From assembly GCF_014641075.1 (NCBI RefSeq), contig NZ_BMHP01000002.1, positions 62,001 through 126,000 on the forward strand: a DNA stretch of 64,000 bases, read 5' to 3'. Shown in pieces: positions 1-8,267 of this stretch (its first letter is position 1; every line of letters starts with the position of its first letter). This DNA comes from Paenibacillus nasutitermitis. Lineage in GTDB: Bacteria > Bacillota > Bacilli > Paenibacillales > Paenibacillaceae. The notes beneath the pieces were generated by a model. The model worked only from the letters and a program-made list of their open reading frames with translations, was not told where the DNA came from and made no database searches. Position numbers and translations under genes: made by a program.

Positions 1-9
1 AGCTAACTC

Positions 10-59
10 TATCTCATTTCATTAATTTCAGTCAATACCGAAATTAATGAAATGAGATA
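10..59. repeat. Long AT-rich perfect inverted repeat
   Basis: Two 20-base arms (10-29 and 40-59) are perfect reverse complements around a 10-base loop. The stem is almost all A/T and has no following T-run on either strand, so it is not a classical intrinsic terminator. It lies about 80 bases beyond the end of pncB, close to the window edge. It could be a transcript-end hairpin or a site that extends beyond the window. Confidence 0.75.
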
Positions 60-78
60 ACGGAGCCCATACACATGC

Positions 79-119
79 CCACAAGCTGCCATTGGCATTC
101 AACCGGCGTCAGCTTGTGG
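79..119 (-). terminator. Possible 3' hairpin after pncB
   Basis: Perfect 10-base arms (79-88 and 110-119, core CCACAAGCTG) flank a 21-base loop just beyond the pncB stop codon. No U-tract follows on the minus strand, so this is a stem-loop that may end or protect the pncB mRNA rather than a proven terminator. Confidence 0.4.
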
Positions 120-140
120 AGTTATGGAGGGGATATGGGT

Positions 141-1586
141 TCATCTATACTTCTGGATCAAATCCATTTTGAGCTGCCAGGCTTTGGGACTCAGATCGAT
201 AGGATAATGCTCGGGATTGAGCTTCCGCAAATGCTCGGGCCAAAACATCTGCAGCTGTTCCTTATGGAAGTTGCGTATATGGTCCAGGGTCGGCGGCTCC
301 GTTCGTAGAACACCATCACGAAAGACTGGCAGAAGCAAAGGAATTGCATTGTAATCGGAGATTTCCTTGCGCAAATAGGGATGAATCGGGTCGAACAATG
401 TTAATGGTTTTCCTTCTTCAATATCGGTTTCATCCGGCAAGGCCAAATAATCGGCTTCTGCTTTGCCGTTCTCATTGTTAATTATCCGGTACACATTCTT
501 GATACCAGGCGTCGTTACCTTCTCCGGGTTTCCCGATATCTTGATAACTGGCGTCCATTCGGTTTCCCCTGCTGAGCGGCGCGCCACGAGCTTGTAAACA
601 CCGCCAAGCGAAGGCTGGTCAGAGGCTGTAATCAGCTGTGTACCGACACCCCAGCTGTCGATTCGCGCACCCTGACCTTTTAAATTGAAAATGATATTCT
701 CGTCCAGATCATTGGATGCCACGATCCGCACCTCTTGCAATCCGGCTTCATCCAGCATGATCCGCGCCTGCTTGGACAGATAGGCGAGGTCTCCGCTGTC
801 CAGGCGGACGGCTTTAAGGTGTTTCCCGGCAGCCTTCAGCTTAAGCCCAACTTTAATGGCATTAACCATTCCGCTTTTCAAGGTATCATACGTATCGACC
901 AGCAGCGTAACGTGATCCGGCAGCGCTTCAGCATAACGTTCAAACGCTTCAAGCTCCGTATCATGTCCCTGCACCCAGGAATGGGCGTGAGTCCCCTGTG
1001 TCGGGATGCCGAACAGCATGCCCGCACGCATATTTGAAGTCGCATCGAAACCTGCTATGTAAGCCGCCCGGGCACCCCAGACAGCAGCTTCCGTTTCCTG
1101 CGCCCGCCGCGTGCCGAACTCCATGAGATTGTCATCAGTGGCAACCTGCTTGATTCGCGAGGCTTTGGTTGCGATCAGGGTCTGATAGTTAACCATGTTA
1201 AGTATCGCGGTCTCTACGAGCTGCGCCTCAACAATCCGACCTTCCACCCGCAGCATCGGCTCATTGCTAAAAACAAGCGAACCTTCTGCGGCAGCATATA
1301 GGTCGCCCGTGAACCTGAATTCCCGCAGCATGTCCAGAAAACTTTCGTCGTAATTTTCCTCCTGCTCCCGAAGATAAGCAATCTCCCGTTCGCCGAAGCG
1401 CAGCTCCTGAATATAGCGGACAACACGTTCAAGTCCGGCAAACACGGCATAACCGTTGCCAAAAGGAAGCTTGCGGAAATAGACCTCGAATGCCGCATAG
1501 TCATTACAGGTGCCATTCACCCAATGCGCGTACATCATATTAATCTGATATTTATCGGTATGGAGTGTAAGATTCCCGTCAGTCAT
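141..1586 (-). CDS. pncB: Nicotinate phosphoribosyltransferase
   Basis: Predicted to join nicotinate and PRPP to make nicotinate mononucleotide, the salvage entry into NAD synthesis (Preiss-Handler route), in the cytoplasm. The 481-residue length fits the family. The N-terminal HTDKYQINMMYAHW block, the EFGTRRAQ motif near residue 165, the GTHAHSW motif near residue 200 and a VRLDSGDL block are hallmarks of NAPRTase. The start is placed at the ATG at 1586 because GGGGGA sits about seven bases upstream; an ATG six codons earlier (1604) has no good ribosome site. It follows a DinB-like gene on the same strand closely and may be co-transcribed with it. Confidence 0.95.
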   Translation of the reverse strand: MTDGNLTLHTDKYQINMMYAHWVNGTCNDYAAFEVYFRKLPFGNGYAVFAGLERVVRYIQELRFGEREIAYLREQEENYDESFLDMLREFRFTGDLYAAAEGSLVFSNEPMLRVEGRIVEAQLVETAILNMVNYQTLIATKASRIKQVATDDNLMEFGTRRAQETEAAVWGARAAYIAGFDATSNMRAGMLFGIPTQGTHAHSWVQGHDTELEAFERYAEALPDHVTLLVDTYDTLKSGMVNAIKVGLKLKAAGKHLKAVRLDSGDLAYLSKQARIMLDEAGLQEVRIVASNDLDENIIFNLKGQGARIDSWGVGTQLITASDQPSLGGVYKLVARRSAGETEWTPVIKISGNPEKVTTPGIKNVYRIINNENGKAEADYLALPDETDIEEGKPLTLFDPIHPYLRKEISDYNAIPLLLPVFRDGVLRTEPPTLDHIRNFHKEQLQMFWPEHLRKLNPEHYPIDLSPKAWQLKMDLIQKYR

Positions 1587-1623
1587 ATTGCTTCCCCCGT
1601 TCATTTCCGGATTCTGATGATTG

Positions 1624-2091
1624 TCAAATTGAAGTCGACTTGTACTGTTCTTTACGTAACCATTTGGTCAGATAAAGAATCTGCCCCATATGCTCGGAAT
1701 AATGGGCGGCACATTGATGAAGCATATCCAGGTGGGTTCGTTCTCTGTTTCTCACGGTTTGCGTATGCAGCCATTGTTCAGGTTTCAAGCTATTGACCGC
1801 ACGGATCACAGTGTCCATATCGGTTTGAATATAGTGTACTAATTCAGCACATGTCATATACGCCGGTTTCCAAGGATTTCCCCGATCAGCCTCCTGCTGG
1901 AGAATCCCTTTTAAGATCCGCTCCTGCACATTTCCGTGAATATGAAGAATAAGCGCGGAAATGCTGTGAGATGAAGGATCAGGGGATGCATTTACTTCTT
2001 CATCCGTTAATTGATCCAGCGCTTTCACCGTGCGCAATTTAATCTCCTGGAATTTCCGGCATAACCAGTCTCGGTTTAACTCAACATTCAT
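1624..2091 (-). CDS. DinB-like four-helix protein (DUF1572 type)
   Basis: A protein of about 155 residues whose spacing of histidines (LILHIHGNVQERI near residue 50, an HYSEHMGQILYLTKWL block near the C-terminus) is typical of the DinB/YfiT-like putative metalloenzyme fold, closest to DUF1572. Members carry a three-histidine metal site. Many are of unknown function and some act as thiol-dependent S-transferases, so no reaction is assigned. The start at 2091 follows AGAGGTG; a second ATG lies two codons upstream. The stop is about 37 bases before the pncB start, so the two may share a transcript. Confidence 0.75.
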   Translation of the reverse strand: MNVELNRDWLCRKFQEIKLRTVKALDQLTDEEVNASPDPSSHSISALILHIHGNVQERILKGILQQEADRGNPWKPAYMTCAELVHYIQTDMDTVIRAVNSLKPEQWLHTQTVRNRERTHLDMLHQCAAHYSEHMGQILYLTKWLRKEQYKSTSI

Positions 2092-2115
2092 CAGCATTCA
2101 CCTCTGTGTAAAGTC

Positions 2116-3123
2116 TTATGCCCTCTCGAAGCATCCGCCGTAATCGGCGGTTTTGTCGCGCCAAATGGTATGAATCTGAATCTGGTCATGATAGGCAGCT
2201 CCCCTTAGGCCTGCAAACTCAATCCATAGGCGCGGGCCAACAATCCTGATATACGAGCAGCTATGCTTGATATCCGTGCTTCCCTTCCATCCAATGCAGG
2301 TTTGATCCAAAGCCACATCGGACAGGTAGGCATCCAGTAACTCCAATGCAGATGGATTTGATGCGGATTTAACCCAGGATGCAATAACCTGCACAACCTG
2401 TTGCTTCTGATCAGGTCCCAACAGCGAGACACTTAGCCCTTGCGGCTTTGACGGGAAATCGCCATCCCTGCCGGGGCCGAGCGTAATATCTCCGGGCTCC
2501 CCTTCCAACCGGGCGGCTGCCAGCTGCGATTCGTTCAAGTCGTGCAGCATCGCTTGAATGGCTGTTATTCTCCCCTCCATCGGCGCATATTCCAGTCCAT
2601 CCACCGTGAAGGTCTGCGGCTCCACGCCAACGAACATCGGCGTAGCACTGGTCCGCTCCCCATTGCAAACCATATTCAGCGCCAGATGATGCCCGGTGAT
2701 TTGCAGCATCCATGGCTTGTTTTTAGACGGCTGACCATAGATCGCAATAAAATAGAGCTCGCTGCCCCATTGCATTCCTCCTGCATCCTGCCTCAAATAT
2801 TCGTCTGCTTCGATAATCGAGAGCATCATTTCATACCCTTCAGCACTAAGCGCCGCTTCAGCCAGCTTTTTGGCTGCTGCCAGACTTCCAGCGTTAAGAT
2901 CGCCAAATTTCAGGCCATGGCGGGCGGCATCTCGCAAGGGAAGATTAGACCAAACAGCCATGTCCGCGGCATTGAACTCATACATCAGCAGATCTTGCTC
3001 GAGCGGTGATAAGGTTGAGATAAAATGATTCGCCCTGGAAACCAAAAGTTGCGAAGCCGCTCCGTTTCCTCCGCCGTATTCATTTTGCGATGATTGCAAA
3101 GGCATGCTTTTATGGGTACGCAT
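2116..3123 (-). CDS. DUF3500 family protein
   Basis: This 335-residue soluble protein carries the DUF3500 signature: an aromatic-rich strand SELYFIAIYGQPS followed by a PWMLQITGHHLALN block with paired histidines near residue 145. The biochemical role of the family is unknown to me. The start is taken at 3123 because GAGGAGG lies about eleven bases upstream; a start 13 codons earlier (3162) is possible but would put that ribosome site inside the gene. It is followed after about 25 bases by the DinB-like gene on the same strand. Confidence 0.75.
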   Translation of the reverse strand: MRTHKSMPLQSSQNEYGGGNGAASQLLVSRANHFISTLSPLEQDLLMYEFNAADMAVWSNLPLRDAARHGLKFGDLNAGSLAAAKKLAEAALSAEGYEMMLSIIEADEYLRQDAGGMQWGSELYFIAIYGQPSKNKPWMLQITGHHLALNMVCNGERTSATPMFVGVEPQTFTVDGLEYAPMEGRITAIQAMLHDLNESQLAAARLEGEPGDITLGPGRDGDFPSKPQGLSVSLLGPDQKQQVVQVIASWVKSASNPSALELLDAYLSDVALDQTCIGWKGSTDIKHSCSYIRIVGPRLWIEFAGLRGAAYHDQIQIHTIWRDKTADYGGCFERA

Positions 3124-3308
3124 TTGGATTTGTTCCTCCTCGATGGTCAAGCTATCCTTCAAAAAAACCGCGTCAACGAAGCATCATTTTATAAAAGCCC
3201 GCTTCACCCTGAAAAATCAGCCCTTGTCTGTCCGTACTGACCTACGCCGACGTTATCCTCAAGCTCCAAAAGCATCAAATTCGGATTCAACAGCTACCGG
3301 ATCGCCAA

Positions 3309-3854
3309 TTATCTGCAATCAAACTCAATCAGCCAGCAATCCCTATATTCTCCTTCATGCCATTCATGCTTCGGCAGCAGCTTTTTCCGGATAAATCCGC
3401 ATTTCTCATACACCCGGAGGGCCCGATGATTCCACACTTGCGGGTCCATAACGATCTTGTCCGCGTGCTTATGGTTTTGCAGAAAGTCCTTCATGGCCGT
3501 GATCAGCTGCGTTCCGATCCCCCTGTTCCAATAAACGGTTTCTCCGATGAACTGGTCCATCCCCATTATATTGCCGCTGAAATCGCTATATCCGTATTCC
3601 GTCCGTTCGTCTTCTCCAATCGGATAAAACTGAATATAGCCAATATCGTTGTTGTCGTATGTGATGATACAGCAGGTTGTATCTTCATCCTTCCGGTTAA
3701 AGAAAGTCTCCCTGATCGCGGCCAAGTTCTGGGGCCGGTCGCGGCCTTCATAGTAGGCCAGTACAGCCGGATCGCTGAGCCACCTGCACAGCAGCACGTC
3801 ATCTTCAGCTTTCAGCTGTCTTACTGCCAATCCTCCGGATTCGAACAGAATCAT
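3309..3854 (-). CDS. AAC(6')-Ie-like GNAT acetyltransferase
   Basis: A 181-residue GNAT-fold N-acetyltransferase. The block GMDQFIGETVYWNRGIGTQL, the following VMDPQ.WNHRALRVYEKCGF and the C-terminal LPKHEWHEGEYRDCW closely parallel the acetyltransferase half of the bifunctional aminoglycoside enzyme AAC(6')-Ie/APH(2'')-Ia as I recall it. The acetyl-CoA loop is the NRGIGTQL segment. Such enzymes use acetyl-CoA to acetylate the 6'-amino group of aminoglycosides, but chromosomal relatives may have other amine substrates. There is no phosphotransferase half. AAGGAG lies about eleven bases before the start. It is flanked by unrelated housekeeping genes with no mobile element. Confidence 0.8.
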   Translation of the reverse strand: MILFESGGLAVRQLKAEDDVLLCRWLSDPAVLAYYEGRDRPQNLAAIRETFFNRKDEDTTCCIITYDNNDIGYIQFYPIGEDERTEYGYSDFSGNIMGMDQFIGETVYWNRGIGTQLITAMKDFLQNHKHADKIVMDPQVWNHRALRVYEKCGFIRKKLLPKHEWHEGEYRDCWLIEFDCR

Positions 3855-3960
3855 AACTTCATGTTCTCCTTTGTCATTAGGTAGTGGCGGGAACTATCTT
3901 CATTTTAACTGAAAATGGGATGGAAACGTTTGTGAAAAAGGTGCCGTCCGCCTCCCACGG

Positions 3961-4650
3961 CTAGTTCGCATTTCGCAATCGGATCGCCTGAACCAGGAAG
4001 GCGTCAATCAGGCAATGCGGGAAATCGGGAGCCGAACGAAGCTGGGGAACATAAAGAGTCCCGATATAAAAGGGATGCTCGGGCCATTCGATGACACGCG
4101 GCTCTCCCTGTTCATCCCTTCCTGAAATATGCAGGCCAGCACTTTTAAGAGCAGGCAAATAGGCAGCATTCAACCCATAATGGCATCTGAATTCCTCCGT
4201 TGTTTCTTCGCGTTGATAGATGTCATGTACCTTGGAATCATGATGGAGCTTTATCGTTCCGCTCTTTCCTGCAAGAGAACATTCCAGCTTATTGATCAGC
4301 ACATTTGTTGCAGACGGATTACGCTCTTCATGTCCCACATCCTCCAGCTTCAGCATGTTCTTGGCGAATTCCATAACCATATATTGAAAACCGCCGCAAG
4401 TGCCAAGCAACGGGATCTGACGCTCCCGGGCATATTGTATGGCGTGAAGAATGCCTTCGACCGATTCCGGTATACCAGGCGCAATCCATAACCCGTTGTA
4501 CAACGGACAATTATCAGCCGCGCCGGATGAAGCGATCCACTTCATCTCGACTTCAGTCCTCAGGCGGGATGCGGAATGAATCAATGCTTCCTGTGTTGCC
4601 TTCTGCGATGGATAAGCCGGATTATAATCTCCCACGATACCGATTTTCAT
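3961..4650 (-). CDS. CTP-synthase-like class I amidotransferase, degenerate triad
   Basis: A 229-residue stand-alone domain resembling the glutaminase half of CTP synthase. The nucleophile elbow LLGTCGGFQYM puts Cys near residue 85, and the C-terminal HPFYIGTL strand matches the CTP synthase HPFFVG strand. At the place where CTP synthase has the catalytic FHPE, this protein has YVPQ (about 200-203), so the usual His and Glu are Val and Gln. It may therefore be a binding protein or use another base. The synthetase domain is absent. The start is the ATG at 4650 behind AAGGAGA; a longer frame running upstream would enter the CLC gene. Confidence 0.75.
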   Translation of the reverse strand: MKIGIVGDYNPAYPSQKATQEALIHSASRLRTEVEMKWIASSGAADNCPLYNGLWIAPGIPESVEGILHAIQYARERQIPLLGTCGGFQYMVMEFAKNMLKLEDVGHEERNPSATNVLINKLECSLAGKSGTIKLHHDSKVHDIYQREETTEEFRCHYGLNAAYLPALKSAGLHISGRDEQGEPRVIEWPEHPFYIGTLYVPQLRSAPDFPHCLIDAFLVQAIRLRNAN

Positions 4651-4687
4651 GGGCTGCTTCTCCTTCCCACGAAACATGATTATATTT

Positions 4688-6028
4688 TCATTTGTCTTTA
4701 TGCTTGGATTTCTTATGGCGTTGTGCCAAAGCAAGAGCTGCATCAACGCCCAGCCATCTTGTTTTTCGTATCCCGATGCGCTGAGCGGAATAAATTCCGG
4801 AATGACCGGAGCACAAATAGCTGACGATAGCTGCGATTAATAGATAAACCATCGCATCGGAACCGAATAATTCGAGGCCGAGAATAAAACAGGCTAGGGG
4901 GGTATTCGTCGCTCCGCAGAATACGGCAATCAACCCGATCCCGGCCATGAACGGCAGGCTGAGCTGGAGCAAGCTGCCCAGGGCATTTCCCATCGTTGCG
5001 CCAATCACGAACAACGGTGTCACCTCTCCTCCCTGGAAGCCAGCGCCCAAGGTTATGGAAGTAAACAAAGTCTTCCAGAGAAAAGCCAGGGCTTGGACGG
5101 GCTCTTGAAAGGACTCGACCAGCAAGGGAATGCCGAGTCCCAAATAATCGCGGGTTCCAGCGGCATAAACAAGCCCGATAATAATGAGACCGCCAATGAA
5201 GCTCTTAAGTGCCGCATGAGGTATTATACGGGTAAACAGCCCTTTAAACCCATGCGTGAGCTTGCTGAACAACAGACTGGTTAAACCGAACAAGACCGAC
5301 GCGGCCAGCACCTTTGCCAAGACAAGCCACCCTATAGCCGGCACATCGCCCATCGCATATTGGATATGCTTGATCCCCCAGGCTTTGGTGACGAGATCCC
5401 CTACGAAGCTTGCGGTCAGGCAGGGAAGCAGTGACTTGAACCGGATTCTTCCGATCGCAATAACCTCCAAGCCGAAGATGGCTCCGGCAAGCGGAGTGCC
5501 AAAGACGGAACCGAAGCCGCCACTAATCCCGCTCATCAACAGCACAGCGCGATCCGGATCACCAACTTTAAGCCTCTTCCCAACCCATTCCGCCAAGCTG
5601 CCTCCCATCTGTACGGCAGTCCCTTCCCGCCCCGCCGATCCGCCCAGCAAATGAGTGACAACCGTGCCGAGCAGCACGAGCGGCGCCATCCGAAGTGGAA
5701 TTCGTTCCTGTGGACTGTGAATCTGCTCCAGAATCAGATTATTGCCCTTGACTGCGCTGCCCCCAAATTTCAGGTACGCATAACTGACAAACGCACCGCC
5801 AAACGGGAGTAAAAAAAGCAGCCACGGGTGTTCCAGCCTCTTCTGTGTCGCGGTTTCAAGCGCTGCAAGAAACAATGCGGAAGCCGACCCGGTCAGGATG
5901 CCGATCGCTGCGCCGTAACAGATCCATTTCAAAAAGCCCCCCGATACCACGTAACGCCCAATGGCTTCCAGATATGCTTTGCACCGCTTTAAGAAAGAAG
6001 AAACGTTCCCGGAATTCCCTTCTTGCAT
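4688..6028 (-). CDS. CLC-F type fluoride/proton antiporter
   Basis: A 446-residue integral membrane protein of the CLC family, with the proton-coupling glutamate in GREGT (133-137). Several features separate it from chloride CLCs and fit the fluoride-exporting CLC-F branch: GREGT instead of GREGP, GNNLILEQIH near residue 95 where chloride CLCs have GSGIP, and GFQGGEVTPLF at 330-340. CLC-F proteins expel fluoride in exchange for protons. The assignment is strongly backed by the fluoride riboswitch directly upstream. AAAGGAGG precedes the ATG by about nine bases. The downstream amidotransferase begins about 38 bases after its stop and may be read through. Confidence 0.9.
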   Translation of the reverse strand: MQEGNSGNVSSFLKRCKAYLEAIGRYVVSGGFLKWICYGAAIGILTGSASALFLAALETATQKRLEHPWLLFLLPFGGAFVSYAYLKFGGSAVKGNNLILEQIHSPQERIPLRMAPLVLLGTVVTHLLGGSAGREGTAVQMGGSLAEWVGKRLKVGDPDRAVLLMSGISGGFGSVFGTPLAGAIFGLEVIAIGRIRFKSLLPCLTASFVGDLVTKAWGIKHIQYAMGDVPAIGWLVLAKVLAASVLFGLTSLLFSKLTHGFKGLFTRIIPHAALKSFIGGLIIIGLVYAAGTRDYLGLGIPLLVESFQEPVQALAFLWKTLFTSITLGAGFQGGEVTPLFVIGATMGNALGSLLQLSLPFMAGIGLIAVFCGATNTPLACFILGLELFGSDAMVYLLIAAIVSYLCSGHSGIYSAQRIGIRKTRWLGVDAALALAQRHKKSKHKDK

Positions 6029-6056
6029 GAGCCGCGGCCTCCTTTAACAATGGCAT

Positions 6057-6097
6057 AAAAAAAACAGACTCCTACCAGTAATGTACTGGTAGGAGTC
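6057..6097 (-). terminator. Fluoride-controlled intrinsic terminator
   Basis: Perfect 14-base arms (6084-6097 and 6067-6080) with a three-base loop are followed on the minus strand by a run of eight T (6057-6064). The first arm overlaps the end of the riboswitch aptamer, giving the mutually exclusive pairing needed for control. Confidence 0.93.
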
Positions 6098-6133
6098 ATC
6101 AGCCCGGAGGCGGTTGTGGCGAACTCCATCGCC
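6067..6133 (-). promoter_or_regulatory. Fluoride riboswitch (crcB motif)
   Basis: Read on the minus strand from 6133, the sequence begins GGCGATGGAGTTCGCC, continues with AACCGCC and reaches GGCTGATGACTCCTAC. These are the conserved blocks of the fluoride-sensing crcB aptamer: the GGCGAUGG/UUCGCC stem, and GGAGU in a loop pairing with ACUCC as the pseudoknot. The ACTCCTAC end of the aptamer is also the 5' arm of the terminator at 6067-6097, so fluoride binding should prevent the terminator from forming. This is a transcriptional ON switch for the CLC gene about 40 bases downstream. Confidence 0.93.
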
Positions 6134-6151
6134 GTTATTTACTATTTTTTT

Positions 6152-6180
6152 ATAATAAAGCAAGGCTGCCAATTCGGCAA
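6152..6180 (-). promoter_or_regulatory. Promoter of the riboswitch-CLC transcript
   Basis: On the minus strand TTGCCG (6175-6180) and TATTAT (6152-6157) are 17 bases apart, about 19 bases before the first base of the riboswitch. This fits a vegetative sigma-A promoter. Confidence 0.6.
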
Positions 6181-6196
6181 GTCCACCTTGCAAGTA

Positions 6197-6691
6197 TTAT
6201 TCCAATACCACAAACTCATTAGCATGCTTGCGGATGTAATCGGCCATTCGGGCGAAAGTGCCGGATGCTGAATGAAGGAAGCGGTTGTATAATCCGGTCA
6301 TTTGCTTCCGTAATAACGGGTCCGACACCAGGTCGCTTATGGACACCGTATCATAGGTTACTCCGACTCTTCTATTCCGGTTATCCAGTATGCTTCGCGT
6401 TTCCTCGAGAAGTCTCAGCATCTCCGCATCGTGCACATGTTCTATTGCTTTCACAATTTCATCCCACTGCCCATTCTGGGCAAGCAAACAAGAGATCCAG
6501 CCGTAGAATTCCCCGACACTCCCGTATGCGTGATCATGCAAGACGCGGAACATGAACAACCCGCGCTGTCCTGCTGTCAGCTCCCGGTATACCTTTAATT
6601 TCACTTCCGGTCGTTTGGCTCTCACTTCCTGAATCGCCCAATCGATGCATGCAGCATACAGCTCGGAATCCGCCAGCTCTCTTTCTTCCAT
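6197..6691 (-). CDS. Hypothetical protein, 164 residues
   Basis: I do not recognise this protein. It is soluble, largely helical and acidic, with no signal peptide or membrane segment and no obvious catalytic motif. A central block with several aromatic residues (LFMFRVLHDHAYGSVGEFYGW, abbreviated here to its core FRVLHDHAYG) is the most distinctive part. It ends just before the promoter of the fluoride riboswitch and is on the same strand. No clear ribosome site precedes the ATG at 6691, so the start is uncertain. Base composition is like the neighbours, which argues that it is a genuine gene. Confidence 0.6.
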   Translation of the reverse strand: MEERELADSELYAACIDWAIQEVRAKRPEVKLKVYRELTAGQRGLFMFRVLHDHAYGSVGEFYGWISCLLAQNGQWDEIVKAIEHVHDAEMLRLLEETRSILDNRNRRVGVTYDTVSISDLVSDPLLRKQMTGLYNRFLHSASGTFARMADYIRKHANEFVVLE

Positions 6692-6805
6692 ATATCGTAA
6701 CTTACGACTCCCCTTGAAATCAAGATTAATTACATGGCAGCAAGAGGTATAAAAGCAGTACGAAAACGCCCATCCTAAATAGATGGACGGGAGGTGAATC
6801 CTAAC

Positions 6806-6961
6806 ATGGCTAAAGATGTATTATGCGAAGTGAACTCCTGCAAGTATTGGACAGCAGGCAACCACTGCTCCGCATCTTCGATCTATGTCGTCAATAACCG
6901 CAGCAAGCAAGCCAGCAACTCCGAAGAAACAGACTGCAAAACCTTTGAATCCAAAATATAG
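6806..6961 (+). CDS. DUF1540 cysteine-rich small protein
   Basis: A 51-residue protein with the pattern C-x4-C-x8-C and a late ETDCKTF, the arrangement of the DUF1540 family common in Bacillales and Clostridia (one or two short four-cysteine units, probably metal binding). Function is unknown; many are small proteins seen in sporulating species. GGGAGGTG lies about ten bases upstream of the ATG and an intrinsic terminator follows the stop, so it appears to be a single-gene transcript on the plus strand amid minus-strand genes. Confidence 0.85.
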   Translation: MAKDVLCEVNSCKYWTAGNHCSASSIYVVNNRSKQASNSEETDCKTFESKI

Positions 6962-6969
6962 ACACTGTA

Positions 6970-7015
6970 AGAGCGGGCAGCCTTTGCCAGAAGGCAGGTC
7001 CGCTCTTGCTTCCTT
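6970..7015 (+). terminator. Terminator of the DUF1540 gene
   Basis: AGAGCGG (6970-6976) pairs with CCGCTCT (7000-7006), with a second inner pairing, and T-rich sequence follows. It lies nine bases after the stop codon. Confidence 0.65.
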
Positions 7016-7103
7016 CAATTACTGATGCCAACAGTATAACCATTAATGATAATAATTATCAGTGAGAATGTATAAACCTTTTTCCGCCTGTCTGCTGTAT
7101 GAA

Positions 7104-8078
7104 CTACATCGCTTTTTCAGGTCTGGGAACCGGGTCAGTCTTATTAAGAGTAAATCCATAATCCAACAGCGTTCTGGCATCAAGCCATACGGTGGTTTTA
7201 GTCGAATGCAGGACAACTGCAATCAAGCTGGTCGTTTGACGGCTGGCGGAAGCAACGAGACAATATCCTGCTTTTTCCGTGAATCCGGTCTTAATGCCGG
7301 TGGCGCCCGCGTAATAGTTCTCATCCTGTTTCTGAATCAGTTTATTGCGGTTCACGAAGGATTGGGACTGTTCGTCCCTCACCAGAGTTCGTTCACTTTC
7401 ATTGACAATCTGCTTGAACAACTTATTTTTGCGTGCTTCTTTGGCGATGACCGCCATATCGTACGCTGTAGTATAGTGACCCGGATCATGAAGCCCATGC
7501 GGATTGACGAAATGGGACTCGTTTGCGCCAAGCGCCTTCGCCCTCTTATTCATTAGCCCGGAAAAATATTCATTGGCTTCCTCGCTGCTGACTTCCCTTC
7601 CCAGTTCAATACTTGAAATGTGTCTGGCTATTGTTCTTGCCGCATCATTGCCTGATGGAAGCAATAGCGCTGAGAGCAAATCCCGCAGTGTGAGCTGCTC
7701 GCCTTCATATAATCCAGCCGTGCTTTCGTCGGAATTGCCCAGTCCGGCTTCATCGCCGACCGTTACTATTTTATCCGGATTGCCTTTCTCAAGCGCGATA
7801 AGCGCGGTCAGAATTTTGGTTGTGCTCGCCGGATACATTCGCGTATGCGGATTTTTGCCGTACAGGATTTTCCCTGTTTTCTCATCCATTAACAGAACAG
7901 CATCGCCTTGTACCGTTCCAAGCGGGGAGCCCAAGCCTGTCTGCCTGAGATTGGACAGTCCTTGCACCAGACTGGATGTCTTCTCTCTCATTAGTCCCCA
8001 ATTAGCAATCATAGCGTATACCAATGTGAATAAAATGACCCACTGAACCGATTTTTTTAGGGATGCGGCACTCACCAT
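7104..8078 (-). CDS. D-alanyl-D-alanine carboxypeptidase (DacF/PBP5 type)
   Basis: A 324-residue serine peptidase of family S11 that should trim the terminal D-alanine of peptidoglycan stem peptides outside the membrane. All three active-site motifs are present: ASTTK (Ser about 85), SGN (142-144) and KTG (263-265). A hydrophobic segment at about residues 12-30 acts as signal or anchor. The C-terminal PBP5 domain of longer members is missing or very short. The start at 8078 follows AGGAG; an upstream start at 8123 is less likely. It lies downstream of a two-component system on the same strand but beyond a probable terminator, so a regulatory link is only suggestive. Confidence 0.9.
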   Translation of the reverse strand: MVSAASLKKSVQWVILFTLVYAMIANWGLMREKTSSLVQGLSNLRQTGLGSPLGTVQGDAVLLMDEKTGKILYGKNPHTRMYPASTTKILTALIALEKGNPDKIVTVGDEAGLGNSDESTAGLYEGEQLTLRDLLSALLLPSGNDAARTIARHISSIELGREVSSEEANEYFSGLMNKRAKALGANESHFVNPHGLHDPGHYTTAYDMAVIAKEARKNKLFKQIVNESERTLVRDEQSQSFVNRNKLIQKQDENYYAGATGIKTGFTEKAGYCLVASASRQTTSLIAVVLHSTKTTVWLDARTLLDYGFTLNKTDPVPRPEKAM

Positions 8079-8219
8079 AGCCTCGTTAGCTCCTCTTACT
8101 TTTCCAAAATGGAAAGTGATCAAATGCTGATACCCCCATTATGAAACCAAGCCCTTAATGCCCGGATAAGAAAAGATAACGAAATGATTACGGTTTTCTT
8201 AATAAAAATAACAGCAGAA

Positions 8220-8241
8220 TCCAAAGGTTTTATTCTTTGGA
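8220..8241 (-). terminator. Probable terminator after the histidine kinase
   Basis: TCCAAAG (8220-8226) and CTTTGGA (8235-8241) form a perfect 7-base stem with an 8-base loop, 27 bases beyond the kinase stop codon; a T-rich stretch follows slightly downstream on the minus strand. Confidence 0.5.
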
Positions 8242-8267
8242 CCCCTCTGTCCCATGTTCATCGTAAA

